Source of the DNA: Tubiluchus corallicola
Taxonomy: Eukaryota; Priapulida; Priapulimorpha; Priapulimorphida; Tubiluchidae
Reading direction: 5' to 3'
NCBI GenBank assembly: GCA_030141605.1
Contig: JAQGDQ010000942.1
Span: 1 to 64,000 of the forward strand
DNA: 64,000 bases
The notes under the pieces were generated by a model, which was given only the letters and a program-made list of their open reading frames with translations, did no database searches and was not told the origin of the DNA. The position numbers and the translations under genes were made by a program. Each line of letters opens with the position of its first letter. The stretch's first letter is position 1. This document shows, piece by piece, positions 33,985 to 45,999 of this stretch.

Positions 33985-34680
33985 TTTAGGCTGTAAAGCA
34001 CAAAGGTGTGCTTCAATGTTGTTTTCAAATTCTGGTGAATTTCTTTGTTTTACGTGCCTTGATAATAAATAATTTTTTTCCAAAAATACGCGTTTTTGGC
34101 GTACTTGGCGCTCCGTTCTTTCTTGGAGGCTGAGCAAATATTCATTGCGCCAAATTTTCTTAGAGAATCTAAATAACTAACACATTTCTTCCACATTTCG
34201 AAAAGACGTTCTCCAGACAGATTGTACTGCTGTATAATCGGGATCTGATTCGGATTTACTGTACGCTGGCACATAATTTAAAGTGCGCATGCTCAAGAAA
34301 TGTCTTGGAGTTAAAACCAAACTGGAATCTGTATCTGGCTCAATGTATGTAATAGGACGGTTGTTGATTAAACTTTCAATTTCAACGAGCAAAGTACTCA
34401 ACTGACACTGATAAAGAGCCCTGCTACCAATTCTTTTGCATAGAGAGCGTTTAATAAGGCTCATTAAATGCTGGTAAACCGCGCCTATCCAAGGCGAAAG
34501 CTGAATGATAAAATGCCAATTAATACCAGTTTGTACTATGTATTGTTGCAGATAGATACGCGTTGCCAGGAAAAGAAAAATCACAGTTTTGGCATTGAAC
34601 TTGCACAGATTGCAGGCAGCTGTGACCAAAAGTCCTCTTTGAAGGTGCAATATAAAGATCCTGTATAAATCAAGAAAATG
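33985..34680 (-). pseudogene. BEL/Pao retrotransposon integrase, C-terminal fossil
   Basis: On the minus strand 34560-34300 encodes WHFIIQLSPWIGAVYQHLM, LCKRIGSRALYQCQLSTLL and EIESLINNRPITY, then LTPRHFLSM: the end of a BEL/Pao integrase core. It continues into the domain usual after it (a decayed Trp-x-x-Glu-Tyr-Leu-x-Ser-Leu-Gln-Glu-Arg block near 34120), but in other frames. At least two frameshifts; no LTR, RT or protease found beside it. Confidence 0.8.
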
Positions 34681-34689
34681 TCTAAATTG

Positions 34690-35885
34690 AACTAAGATCT
34701 CAGTTTGCTTTACAACCCAACTTATTTTGAGTCAAAGGCATTTCAGCCGATTATCCTGCCAAATTGTCATACGATGATATATGTATTGGGTTGGCGCTTC
34801 AATTTGAAAAAAGGAAACGATTTATAACTACGATTTGTTTAGGCACCGGAGAGGCGCTCTACTTGTCACAGTATGGTTCAAGTATGTTCAACATTCAGCG
34901 TAAATCTGCTTTAACTCTCCAACTCTAAAAAAGGTGCTTGCATATTTCATCATTTCATCAAAACTTTTCAGAAAAAGCTGTAGGAATACCTTTTCTTATG
35001 CACTTTTTATGGTCTTCTGTTTCAGGTACTTGTATGGCACACTAGAACACAGGCTCCATCTATTATAAAAAATTGCAACAAACCAAATTTGAAAAAAACT
35101 ATAGTTTTTTGAAAACAGAACAAATCTACATAATAAGCCTTTTCGCATTTTCGTTGCTGGTATCACAGTTGCTATAGGTTAAAAGTTAAGTGTACCACAC
35201 CAACGCGTCTTTACTACAACCATCACATGACATGCGAGTAAGGGAAGCCGCATCAGTTCTCAATTTATTAGCATTAGTCTTTTCAGTCTTTGCGAAGAGT
35301 GATTTACTAATAGGATCTTACTTGATGACAGAAAGAATGAACTAGGTCATTCTGTTACCATTACAATAGCTTGGGATTGCGAGGTGTTGTCAAGTGCACA
35401 CAAATGCATGGCTAAAACCACATTTTTATCGTTTTTGAATCATTTGTCACATTTGAATGACTTATGTCACATATTTTGTGCCAAGATGCATTTGAAGTGA
35501 CTATTACATTTTTATGTCGAATTGCGACAGCTGGACGACGTATGTGACAACAGCTTGTATGACTTATGTCAGATTTGATGTTACGAACGTAAACTTCATT
35601 TCCTGACCGGGAAAAACTACTGTAATTGTAGATGTACATCTCGAATTACAACACAAATTAATAATTTTTTTATTCACAATAAACTGACATTCAGTAAGGC
35701 CAATGAGAGAAAACACAAAAGATAGAAAAGAAAGGAAACGAGAAATGATGATAAATGAGTTTTCAATTTTTTCGATTCGTCAGACAAACAATGATTTAGT
35801 TATAACTCTTTCATATGGAGCTTTACAAATGTTGTCATTTCATCTGGATAAAAGCAGCGCTATTATAGTGATTATACAATAATAA
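34690..35885. other. Intergenic, including 3' flank of the GT-A gene
   Basis: No gene recognised. On the minus strand an AATAAA lies at about 35668-35673, roughly 215 bp after the stop of the GT-A gene, and could be its polyadenylation signal. Confidence 0.35.
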
Positions 35886-36908
35886 TTATTTTTCCTTTTC
35901 TGCATCCCATCCAAGCTTTATTGGTTTTTCTGGTAAACTCGCTAAAGAGACATTCCACACTAACAGAGGTTCAAAATCACATTCACCAACAGGTTCTTTA
36001 GAAGTTCTTTGATAATTCATTCCCACTTCTCTTCTGTTACAAGCAAACGTTTTGTTATCAGGTAAATTAGCGTACAGTGTATACAAGTTGTTTACTGCAA
36101 AATAATACATGATGTATGATGAAGGCATAGACCTCATCTTTAAATGACGTTTTCGTATCCAGGCATTTGTGATTAATCTTCGTCCTGGAATTATCGGAAT
36201 GAAACTTTCATCTTTCATTACATCAAACACCCAATTGCGAAACTGATGCCATATTTCTGGAATTGGTGCAAATCCCCAAGTGCCTATCTGATGATATAGA
36301 AACACGTCTGCACTATAACAATCTTGACACAGAGGATTTCTGTGCTTTCCTGTTCTTGAAATCAAGGTTCCTCTCTGCAGAGTTATACCTCCAACATCAG
36401 TTTTTTTGTGATACTGTAATAATGCAGCTTTAAGCCATGTATAATAGTGAGGGGAAACTTCCAGATCATCTTCCAAAATCAGCCCGAATTCTCCTTTCCT
36501 TCCAGATGTCTTCCAGCAGTCATACCATTGCAAGTATGGTCCATAGTGTACAGGGTGGACAACAACTTCCTTTCTACCATAAATCCATATAAATGAGTGA
36601 ACGACGTCAAGTGTAATAGCTGATTTTGAACTTTCATTAGCACTTCTGTCTACACAAATCTTTAACCCAACTTCATCCTCACTGTAGTTACTTGAATTAA
36701 GAGACTTTAGAAGCCTCAGCAATGACGCTGGTCTATTGTAAGTCAATACAACGATTTCCAACTTAAACAATTCATTTTCTTTCTTACACTTGTTATGATT
36801 AGTCGATCTCAAATGCGGAATTCCACAATGGAACAACACAAACATACAAAAGCAGGCAAATATGACAAATCTTTGCCGCTTATTGCAAACTGATGCCTTT
36901 CTGCGCAT
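35886..36908 (-). CDS. GT-A type glycosyltransferase (GT2/GT13-like), single exon, 340 aa
   Basis: Intact intronless gene for a type II membrane protein: basic tail, membrane segment at about 13-29, short stem, then a GT-A fold. EIVVLTYNRPASLLRLLKSL (51-70) is the N-terminal nucleotide-binding strand and helix of GT2-like enzymes. LILEDDLEVSP (143-153) is the metal-binding acidic motif, closest to the EDDLE of GnT-I (GT13) and related enzymes. A later block, IGTWGFAPIPEIW (208-220), matches the Trp-Gly segment of such families. A sugar-nucleotide transferase of the Golgi is inferred; donor and acceptor are unknown. ATG at 36906-36908 is supported because the paralogous copy at 54714 begins with the same MRRKASVCNK. 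The lack of introns may be family style or may reflect retroposition. Confidence 0.8.
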   Translation of the reverse strand: MRRKASVCNKRQRFVIFACFCMFVLFHCGIPHLRSTNHNKCKKENELFKLEIVVLTYNRPASLLRLLKSLNSSNYSEDEVGLKICVDRSANESSKSAITLDVVHSFIWIYGRKEVVVHPVHYGPYLQWYDCWKTSGRKGEFGLILEDDLEVSPHYYTWLKAALLQYHKKTDVGGITLQRGTLISRTGKHRNPLCQDCYSADVFLYHQIGTWGFAPIPEIWHQFRNWVFDVMKDESFIPIIPGRRLITNAWIRKRHLKMRSMPSSYIMYYFAVNNLYTLYANLPDNKTFACNRREVGMNYQRTSKEPVGECDFEPLLVWNVSLASLPEKPIKLGWDAEKEK

Positions 36909-38550
36909 TACTATTTAACTAAGCAGTTAGTCATTGCAGAAGATAAATGAACTCCATCCCTTCACAAGCTCTAAAATTGGCTTTTATTGCCGGCATATGT
37001 TTTCTAAATCGCACACTTTAAGTTTTTCGCAAATGGTGCGCTCTCTGATGAGAAATATCGTACTGCATTGTGAGATTATTGAAAAGATAATGATGGTGGC
37101 GTTTGCCACCGAAGGTCAAATTCAATTTGATTCGTTTATTCAGTTAAAGTTGCACAAAACTTTTAATAGCATATCGTGCTTTCCTGAAAGATTTCATGTC
37201 ATCAGTCAAAAACAATGAGCACGTGAAGTAACTTTTCGTTTTTATTGGTTAGATGTTGTAGGTAGTTGCAGCCATATCACCAAGCTTAAAATTAAAGTGT
37301 ACACTTTAATATAATTTGTGCACAGCGGTAATGAACTTTTTTTGGTAAAAAAAATTACCTGCAATTTACTAAATCACTTTACGATATATGAGATATGCTA
37401 GTATTCAAAACTTACCATCACCAGCAAATAATCTATAATTCGTGCATTCGTCTAAGAGTATCTAATACCCATTTATCGCATGTTAAATGTTTCATCTTTC
37501 AATGACAAATCTAATGTACACATCTGGTTTGCTGCTGATAATTAGTTGCTAGTTTGCTTATCGTTTGCAGCGTTTGCTTCTTTGACTCTCACTCATTTCT
37601 GAGACTAAGAAAGAAACTGTGTTTGGTTGAAATCAAAAGTGACGCCATCATCTTTGCTCGTGCAGTAGATGCTCAGTGCACTCTTCCATGTTGCTGTGAA
37701 GAAGACCATAAATTAACTCACAACAGTAACAACAATAATTTTTATCATTAGCTTTATTTATTTTCGAAACCACATGTACAGTGACATACGTGGTTCAATT
37801 AGAAAATAATGACTGACAAAAACAAGAATGGATTTAACTTACACACAAGAAGACAAAACAATTAGTTTAAACGACCCAACACAAAGCAATAATTGTATGT
37901 TGTCCAGAAAAAACGACAGTTGCTCTTTGCCTAGTGAATGTCTTCGAATCAGAGGTGATTTTGTAATTAAGCGCATTGTTTGTTAGTAACATTTGTTTGA
38001 TAGCAGCTGCTTACGTTTCCTACGTTTGTTGCATCCTTTTAGTGGGATGTCACTGAAGCAATGCTCAATAAAAGTAAATACTGCAAACTTTGCGAAAGTA
38101 TTTTAGCAGACTGCATCTTACACAATAATTAAAAACTTTGTCATCGTAATAATCTTGTGTAAGCAACATTGTTTCAAGGCTTACAGTTGATATTGCTTTC
38201 AAATGGTGCTTTTTCGTTTGGGTGGCGCATGCGCCACGTGATGTCTATGGATCTAGTTTTGGCAATAAATCCTATCAATACGCGCTTTTATTCTTGTAGC
38301 ATGTTTGCAGGAGTAAATGTAAAAAGTTTGAGGGTGGGCAGTTAAACCTACGCCTACAGTGAAAAGCACTGCAATATGGTAAGTGCAATATACATTCAGC
38401 AGAGGTTAACAGTAAATAGTAATGCGTACATCACAAGTAGGATGTAACCAAACAACAGATGGCATGTTCCATGTAAGAGCATCACGAAATTTGAAAATCT
38501 TTATGTATACGACGCCTTAGCCCGAAACGAGCGGAACACATTCGATGAAA
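36909..38550. other. 5' flank of the GT-A gene and intergenic DNA
   Basis: About 110 bp directly upstream of the start codon are similar to the DNA upstream of the truncated copy at 54600-54713, so this stretch was part of the duplicated unit. The rest shows nothing recognisable; 60 to 94-codon frames here lack motifs. Confidence 0.4.
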
Positions 38551-38559
38551 AACAGATCA

Positions 38560-40735
38560 AAATATAAACACAATTTAAATATTATATATACAGTAGTGAA
38601 TAACAGGGTTCCTTAGGTGCTGCCTACTTCTTCCTCTTTTTTCTTTTATCAATAAATTTGTTACACGTTTCCCTGTTGCTCTTCTCCACGATAGTCGATT
38701 CTTGCATTCATCCAGAACTTCACCACATTTCAAAGTGCCTTTACGGGAATCCTTGTATCTTAGCTTAGTGCCTCCAATGGGGTGTGTCACTTGTGTTAGT
38801 TCCCCACACAGAAGGGCTTTCACTGGTCTCTCATTATCCATTCTAGAAGCATTGCCCAGCCAGCGCACTCTACTTTCCAATTTGATTTCGATGTCTTCAA
38901 CACCTGCAAGAGTTAAAACTTCATCGTTACTAATGTAATCATCCCATTTGATTTTCAAGATTTGTGTCAAGTGACTTTGTTGTACAGTGCGAAGCTGTCT
39001 GACCTGGTGATGATAAAGAGACCAAGTTTACCCCCCCCCCGTAAATTAGTAATGGCATCAGGCACTGGTTTTAAAGTTTGATTTTCGTTGACTAAGTGAG
39101 TTCATGTGAGTCGAAAACTCTACTTCGTAGTTTTCCATTTGCACAGGACACTACTTGGATGCATGACGTAAGCTCTTCTTTCATCGCATATTTTTCTTCG
39201 GTTACATAACTACCGAGGTACTTGAAACGGTTTATATTCTTCAGTTTTTCACTGTGTATGAAAAGCTCGACTAGAAGTCCCGTGCAGATGGTTTCAGTTT
39301 TAGTAATGTTGATGGAGAGGCCCATCTTTTTAGCCATTTAGTTGTACGCTGCAATCAAAAGCTGCAGACCGATAGCGGAATCGGCGTACTGTGCCTCTCT
39401 GATGTATTCCGTGAAGAATTTGGTCTTACATTTGAGTCTAATGAAATCAAATTAGTCACCGTTATATCTAAACCTGATTTCAGTGCTGTATTGGTGGCGT
39501 ATGGTTTTGTAGGCGAGCCATAATAAAACCACAGCATAAATACCATATAGGGTAGGTGCTAATTTATGTTCAAAAGGTTCTGTCAATTCGCTGCCAACGG
39601 TGAGTCTAGCGTGAACATTTGACTACAGCTTCTTGATTATCCATATGAGCTTTGGGGGACAACCAAGCTTTCCCAAAATTTTATAGAGCAGATACCGATT
39701 CATCATATCAAACGCCTTGGTGAAGTCAACAAAGGCAGTGTAGGTGTCCCTTCGTTGTTCTCTTTATTTTTCCATCAGTTGTCTGAGGATAAAAATACCA
39801 TCGATGGTGCTTCTGCCATCTTGATAACCACAACGAGGTTGAGGATATACTATTTCAGCTAGTCGTTCTCTGTAGAAAGCTCTCGTTCTCTGCAAACACC
39901 TTTTCAACAATGCTAAGGAGGGATATACCTCTACAATTGCCACACTGACTTTTGGGTTTTGAATAGTTTCATGATGTTGGGATCAGTCATGTCAGACGGG
40001 ATAACTACTAAAGTCCAGAAAATGGTGATTTCTCAAAGCGAGGACCTCCAAGAACTTCAGGTAACACACCATCCGGACCAGGACTTTGACCGAGTCTGTT
40101 GTTCTTGAGCACTTGATCCAACTCAGCTTCCGTTATTGGTGCATCTAATGATTCATCTATAGGATGCTGTTCAATTTCTTCCACAATGGTTATATGTACT
40201 TCAGAAGGTTGGTTCAACAGTTCACTGAAATGTTCCACCCATCTATCTTTAATTTCTTCAGAGGAGGTGAGAAGAATGCCATTTTTCGACCGTACTGGAT
40301 GTGAACTGCTGGATCTTGGAATTTAAACTTCATTTAATGTTGCATTTTCGATGATTCTTTACCTGTGTAAACTGCTCTGCATCTTCCGGTTTTTTGGAAC
40401 CAATTGTTTTTTAAAGTTCTGATGCGGTCTCTGAGAGCCTTTCTATTGAGTTTCTTGTCTCTCAAAAGCTGTTGTATCTCTTCGTCTCTTCATCGAACCA
40501 GTCGTTAGAGGCTTTCTTCTTCTTGCCAAAGGTGAGTCCTGCTGCTTCTTGCAGGAGAATTTTAAATTCTTCCCCGTCCTTGCTGCATTCAAAAGCTTTT
40601 CGAGCTTATCTCTCCTTTCCCTGGTCATGCATTTATCAAGCTTCTTTGGAGGTTTCACACCTTTTTTCTTCTGCTTAGTAAGGATAGCCTTACTAAACAC
40701 ACTCCAATCACTGCGATATAGTAACACTCATCAAG
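38560..40735 (-). pseudogene. RTE-like LINE, 5'-truncated and frameshifted
   Basis: Read on the minus strand from 40735: a basic linker; an RT start with HFSELLNQPS and SPGPDGVLPEVL (40238-40040); the A motif VDFTKAFDMMNRYLLYKILG near 39730; a catalytic YADS in place of YADD near 39400; GLSINITKTE and INRFKYLGSYV (39320-39210); and a C-terminal tail with VRWLGNASRMDNERPVK and KLRYKDSRKGTLK (38870-38730). The order is complete from linker to tail, but there are several shifts and stops. No endonuclease was seen upstream, so the copy is 5'-truncated. Confidence 0.85.
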
Positions 40736-40739
40736 CTGC

Positions 40740-41195
40740 CGACTGTTAAGCACACAAAACTGCCAAAAATCCAAACTGCTATAGCAAAATCATACTGTTT
40801 TTCATTGAGTTATTTAGTAAGATTTTGCCATAGGAAACTCTTACTGTTTTCATATGGGTGTTTTTTAAGATTTTCGTATCGCAAAATCTTACTAGTTTTC
40901 ATTGAGTTATCATTATTTAATTATTTATTTATTCTCCGCCACTTTAACGCTTAGTAACTCATAAGCCTTTGCATGCTAGGATCACCAAACTCTGGATTGG
41001 TAGCACTGGGTGGGGGACGTACAACAGATTGACAAACACTGACCACTGGGCAAGGGAGAAGGGCATTTGGGTATTGGTTATTTTTTTCATTTAGGTCGCA
41101 TCTTCCCCTAAGGCTTTCGGTTTTTTCCAATTTTTTTTACTATTTTGGCACTGTGGGGCAGGGGTGCGCCAGGGGTTTTAAACATTGGCAAGTTT
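40740..41195. other. Intergenic, nothing firmly recognised
   Basis: 40790-40910 contains repeated AAAATCTTACT and TTTTCATTGAGTTAT blocks, a short internal repetition. No gene. Confidence 0.35.
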
Positions 41196-41199
41196 TAAA

Positions 41200-41690
41200 T
41201 GCCTGAAGGAGGGTGTTGGGAGCTAGTAGATTTTTGTGGTACGGGGTGCAAATCTTTACCTCCCAACTCATCCACAAATCTGACTAACCTGTCGCGTCAT
41301 CTTTTATTCACACTAAAAGGGTTGTGCAATATATATGGGCGGTTGTTGTCCTACAATTTTTCAGTGATGACGCAGGTTGCAGCACCAATCAAACATGAAC
41401 TAACGATTGGCTCACAAGGCTTTGTGGTTGACTTGCTCAGGATACGTCCACAACATCTGGACACTGGTGGCTAGTCACGCTTCTCCTTGTAGTTTAGAAT
41501 TTGGCACATCGTAGAGAGTTTCAACATCTCATCAGTGTGAATAAAGCTCCATCCACAACATCAAAACTGAGGTAGTTTGGTATCACCACTGATAGTCTTT
41601 TCATAATGGATCAGTCAAACAGCAGATGTGCACAAGTTTAGTGCCTCAGAGACTCTTATAACCAAGATTAGTATTTTAACCATTTTTTGT
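41200..41690 (+). repeat. Dispersed repeat R1, copy b
   Basis: Similar to 7630-7785 plus 8260-8500, and its right end (41612-41690) to 9805-9890. The 91-codon frame at 41199-41474 lies in the repeat and is not a gene. Confidence 0.65.
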
Positions 41691-42250
41691 AAACTAAAGA
41701 TGAAGTTAAATGTTAAAGCATTTTGGCTGCTTTCAGATTCAGCAGTCACACTGTACTCTCCTGGATATCTGTGTCATGCACTTTCCAAGATCATGTTATG
41801 CATGGATAGGTTATAGTATTATGAAAGGAGGGGTGATAGGTAGGAAGCCCTTCCCACAGATTATACTACAGCAAGATCTAGTTTAGCTATGTGTAAGAAC
41901 CTTACAGAGGGACAAAAACACAAAATTTGGGGTCACCCAATTGGTGACTTTTTACATGCTGAGAGCTAGGAAAAAACTCACAGGGTACACTTATGGTCAA
42001 AGTTGTCTATGTATATATGTGACCGGATTTGCCGGGTCAAAGGTCACAGAGCGGGCGGGTCTTCATATATTTTTCTCTTTGATCCATCTGTTCCCATGGT
42101 TTTTGAGCTCAGGCGATAATATTTGGTATGTGATTAGGTAGGGCAAGGGATAAGTAACGTGCTAAGGATAATCATATTTGATTACCGCTATCACAGCGAA
42201 TTTAATATTTTATGTGACAATAAAGTATTTAAAGTATTACTATTTTTACT
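41691..42250. other. Intergenic, nothing recognised
   Basis: No motif seen; a slightly GC-richer patch at 42010-42060. Confidence 0.3.
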
Positions 42251-42254
42251 ACTA

Positions 42255-42365
42255 GGTACGTAAGGTAAGCAGGTAGGTAGGTAGGTAGGTAGGTAGGTAG
42301 GTAGGTAGGTAGGTAGGTAGGTAGGTAGGTTGGTAAGTAGGTAGGTAGGTAGATAAGTAGGTAGG
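42255..42365 (+). repeat. GTAG tetranucleotide microsatellite
   Basis: About 25 copies of GTAG with few substitutions. The Leu-Pro-Thr-Tyr repeat frame on the minus strand is an artefact. Confidence 0.95.
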
Positions 42366-43106
42366 ACTTAGATAAGATCGTAAAAAGAAGATTGTATATC
42401 CAGCAGTTCCTTTGCTTTAAATATTGTCTGTGCTGGTTAACATTCAAATGTGGTCCAGAGTGCGTCCAAGGGTTCCGGACTCCTCCCATTTCACGTGACG
42501 GGGGTCCCATTTGCCTTGAAAAGACGTAAAATTAAACTCAATACTGCAGGAAGCCGCGTTCTTGCAGCCAAACGCAATACAATATACTTTGTTTATTTAC
42601 TCAATGAGTAAAAACTATTACACATTACTATAAAATGCGTTCTACATACATACAAAGCAATAAAATTGACAAAAGTAGAGAGTGAAGCAAAAACTTATGT
42701 TTTCGATCCACAAAAAAGCAAAATGCAAAATCCTGTGGTTGTGAACACACTAGTATGAGTTATGGTCCAAATAGTGCAGAATGGAATCACGGTAAACTAG
42801 TGGACGTTTTTGAGACTGTGTCAAAAACTGTGGTAAGATTCTGTGACAGAAGATGCTTTAACTGACAGCTTTTGTATTGTATTTGCAAATAAAAATTGTT
42901 AATTACTTTAATTAACGTAACAGACCGTTAATTACGGAAGGTCTTCTGATGAAAAATTTACAATAACCACAACAAACTTTTATGACACGTGGTAGAATAA
43001 TTGTTCCAGCACAAAAGCACACTGGCTATTTGGGTTCAGATATTATCACGTTGCGACGACATCCTACTAGTGCACAAGTGCGTTCGAGTCACAAAAATTC
43101 TGATTC
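42366..43106. other. Intergenic, nothing recognised
   Basis: No coding or RNA motif. Confidence 0.3.
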
Positions 43107-44218
43107 TGTTATGAATTTATTTTGAAATGAGAAATTAATTAGAAAATTAATTGATAAGAATTTGGAACTACATTAATCGTAATAGATTAGCTAGTAAACA
43201 AAGCTAATGCCGTTAGACCATAAGTGACTCACTCAGCTTGTATCGTGAATTTAATGAGTTAAGTTGTATAAATCGTAGAATATGGAAATATTAAATAAGC
43301 GCGGTAGACCTGCAGCACAAACGAACTCTACCGTTATTAGCCCAGATAGTTCAGAATACGGTGGTACGGAGAAGAGCAACTTCCTAAATCGAATGACCAC
43401 TGGTCAGAAGGCTTATTGTACAAAATAGGTGACTTCCACCAACAATAATTAGCCCACCGACTCAGGCTATATGCTCTAAGCCCTGGGACAATAAATTGCA
43501 GTCTTCTCAGTATAACCGAGTACCATCAAAATGATGGGTACCATCTTTGAATAGGCAGCCAATGAGCTCTTCAACATGTCACTGGCTAAATGTCATGTCA
43601 AGTGACCTTCGATTCAAAAGCCAGTGCAGAGAGCTCTGGTGGGTTGTTGATGCTTGGATTGCGAGAGAAGCAGAGCTGCCGAGAATGCGAGACGATCTTG
43701 GAGACGAGTCTCTTCTTTTGCTCAGCGTGGAGAGGAATTCTACGTCGTTTGTAAATCAAACCTCTGAAGCTAAGATTCTTGATTAGGAGTCTGGATCTGA
43801 CCAATTACAGTTGTTAGATTGGCCAGGCCACACGTTAAGTGACTTTACGATTATTTTTAGTTAGTGTAACGTTTATACTTGCTAATAATAATTTGTAATT
43901 TGTGCACAAGAAGTGCAAGCATAACAGTATAATAAATAAGTGTTGATCGGTATATTGTTTGTAATCTACCGCTTCTAGTTGTAAGAATCTACCAGCTCAT
44001 AAGTTAAATATTCGCCAACGTGAAATCCTAGACTTGTTTAATATTTGGAACTCATTTTAATAAAACTTTCATCACTGTTAATGATCGTTGAATTGCTTTG
44101 CTATACTAGAAGTAATCAAACAACATTCTCGTTAAACACACTATAAGTCGTTTGCAGAAATAAGCGAGCGATAATTCTGATTAGTGCCTTCACGCAGGGC
44201 CACTAATTATAATGTCCT
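43107..44218 (+). mobile_element. Solo LTR, third copy of the family
   Basis: TGTTATGAATTTATTTTG start shared with 16990. Continuous but diverged similarity to that copy, including TGACTCACTCAGCTTGTA, the ATTCAAAAG block and the GGATCTG-CCAATT block. A polyadenylation-like AATAAA lies at about 44059. No internal region on either side. Confidence 0.6.
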
Positions 44219-44780
44219 GGATTGTTACATCCTGCTATGCTCTCTGTCGTCTTCTTATTAACTTTGCATTTAGCATCTCCCTAAATCAGGCCCAGAGCAG
44301 ATAGTAAAAGTTCTGATTCCAGTACTGAGTTTCTGAGCTGATAGTACACTGTAATTACTACACAATTGTTTCTCAACATTTCCTTTAGATGCCCTATGGG
44401 TGACCCCAGAATCCACCAATTTTCTTGATCTTGGTCATACGGTTGACATGCATTTTATGCAAAGGTTACCAAAAGTCTAAGATGAAGGACACTTTTTTCC
44501 AAAATAACGAAAATTAAGTCATTTGTCAAAGACACGAAATGTCAAATATCGAAACTGGAAGCTTTGGTGTACCCGACCCCCTCGATTTTGGTTTATTGCT
44601 CCCCAAAAAATTTTCTGTATGCAAATGGCTCATATTCAGCCATGCACAACAACACGGCACCTCCTAGCCACATACCAAAAATTTAGGCTAAAAAACTGTA
44701 GGAGGAAAAAAGCTAGTGTCCTGTGAGTTTTGTGACCCTAGCCCCGTGCGTGTATGAGTTGTTAAAGAAACAAAAAGGCA
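44219..44780. other. Intergenic, nothing recognised
   Basis: No motif seen. Confidence 0.3.
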
Positions 44781-44830
44781 TAAATAATAATAATAATAGT
44801 AATAATAATAATATTAATAATAATAATAAC

Positions 44831-44866
<36 letters not shown>

Positions 44867-44870
44867 AAAA
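44781..44870 (+). repeat. TAA trinucleotide microsatellite
   Basis: About 28 TAA/AAT triplets with rare substitutions. The poly-Leu frame on the minus strand is an artefact. Confidence 0.93.
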
Positions 44871-45079
44871 CCAAGGGTAAAACAAGAGCATTCTGCTGTA
44901 AACAGAATCTTAATAAATAAATAAAAATAAAAACCACGGGAAAATCAATGTGTAGGAATGTCAAAAGTAAATTTCTGGTAACTAATCCGAATGCAAAAAC
45001 ATCAAACATCCATACACAATACTCATATACATTTTAGCCTTAGGCCTACTCTACATTCACGGAGAACTGCCGTCAAAAG

Positions 45080-45165
45080 ATAAGACGGCCTTAATTTTGT
45101 CCTTGGCTGATCGGTTGGCTTTGCCTGGAGTAGCAGGCGAGCTTACAGCAAGCAGTTTCCATATA
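45080..45165 (+). repeat. Dispersed repeat R2, partial copy c
   Basis: Similar to 21210-21290 (GGCCTTAA, TTGGCTGATCGG, CCTGGA-TAGCAG, AGCAAGCAG in the same order). Confidence 0.5.
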
Positions 45166-45631
45166 AACCCAGATATTGTTTTCGTGTTTCTGCTACCATA
45201 CATGTACAATGAGGCAACGAAAATTATTGTAGGGTCATTATAAATTTCCACAGTTTTAGCAATAACCAGGTTTCAGGATTGCTATAGATTTGAATTGGTG
45301 TTTTGTGACTGCCGCATACATACTTGCAGCGGTAAGGCAGCTGGTGTAAAAGCACCGCAAAAAGACACTTTACTAATAATAAAACAACTAAATTTACAGT
45401 GTAAACACGGATTTATCTATGCGGGACATTACCACTTAGAAAAAGATCTGAGTCCTGCATGAAATTGTAAACGAGCTTTTATTTATTAGTATTACACGTA
45501 AATATAAAACATTCCATTAAACCATTTCACAGATGAATCAACAAAGGAAAAACTATGATTGCATTCATGTAGTTATATCACATCATAGACAATAAAACTT
45601 TTATTATAGATAGTGTATTTGAAAGATTATA

Positions 45632-45999
45632 TTATAATGACATAAAAGCTGGCATATAGCTTTTTGCATGTTTTAGAGCTAGCGTCTCATATTTTACACC
45701 AAAGCGACCAAACACTAACAAGTTCGTTTTTGAGTTTCTGATTACTGAACAAAAACTTTGTAGTTTTGGTTTGTGTGCATATTTTGACAAAATGTCTGCT
45801 GTAAAAGCTTGCTTTAGTTGTCTGCTTTTGCGTTCTTGTTTATAACTACGATTCTTCTGTTGCATTCGAGTGTGAATCAAAAACGCATTGTCAAGAATGT
45901 GAAAGTTGTAATCTTCCAGGCACATCTCAAATAGTTGCTGCATTTTATTGAATCCAAATCCTCGAAACCTTTCATCATACATAGGAACATTGTTGTCAC
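45632..45999 (-). CDS. GT49-like exon 3 and stop
   Basis: Begins after a weak acceptor (ACATTTTTGAAG) chosen by phase and by the position of NVPMYDERF. Encodes the conserved YDERFRGFGFNK block, the DNAFLIH block and a basic tail. The stop at 45632-45634 is followed on the minus strand by AATAAA near 45480-45487. Confidence 0.82.

Noticed and set aside
35430-35600. Repeated ATGTCACA and TGACTTATGTCA motifs
   Set aside because: Spacing is irregular and no larger repeat or protein site pattern could be supported.
36934-37218. 94-codon plus-strand frame upstream of the GT-A gene
   Set aside because: No motif, no homology recognised, and it lies in the presumed promoter region of the opposite gene.
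38702-38938. Plus-strand frame of 78 codons
   Set aside because: Antisense shadow of the RTE-like LINE tail.
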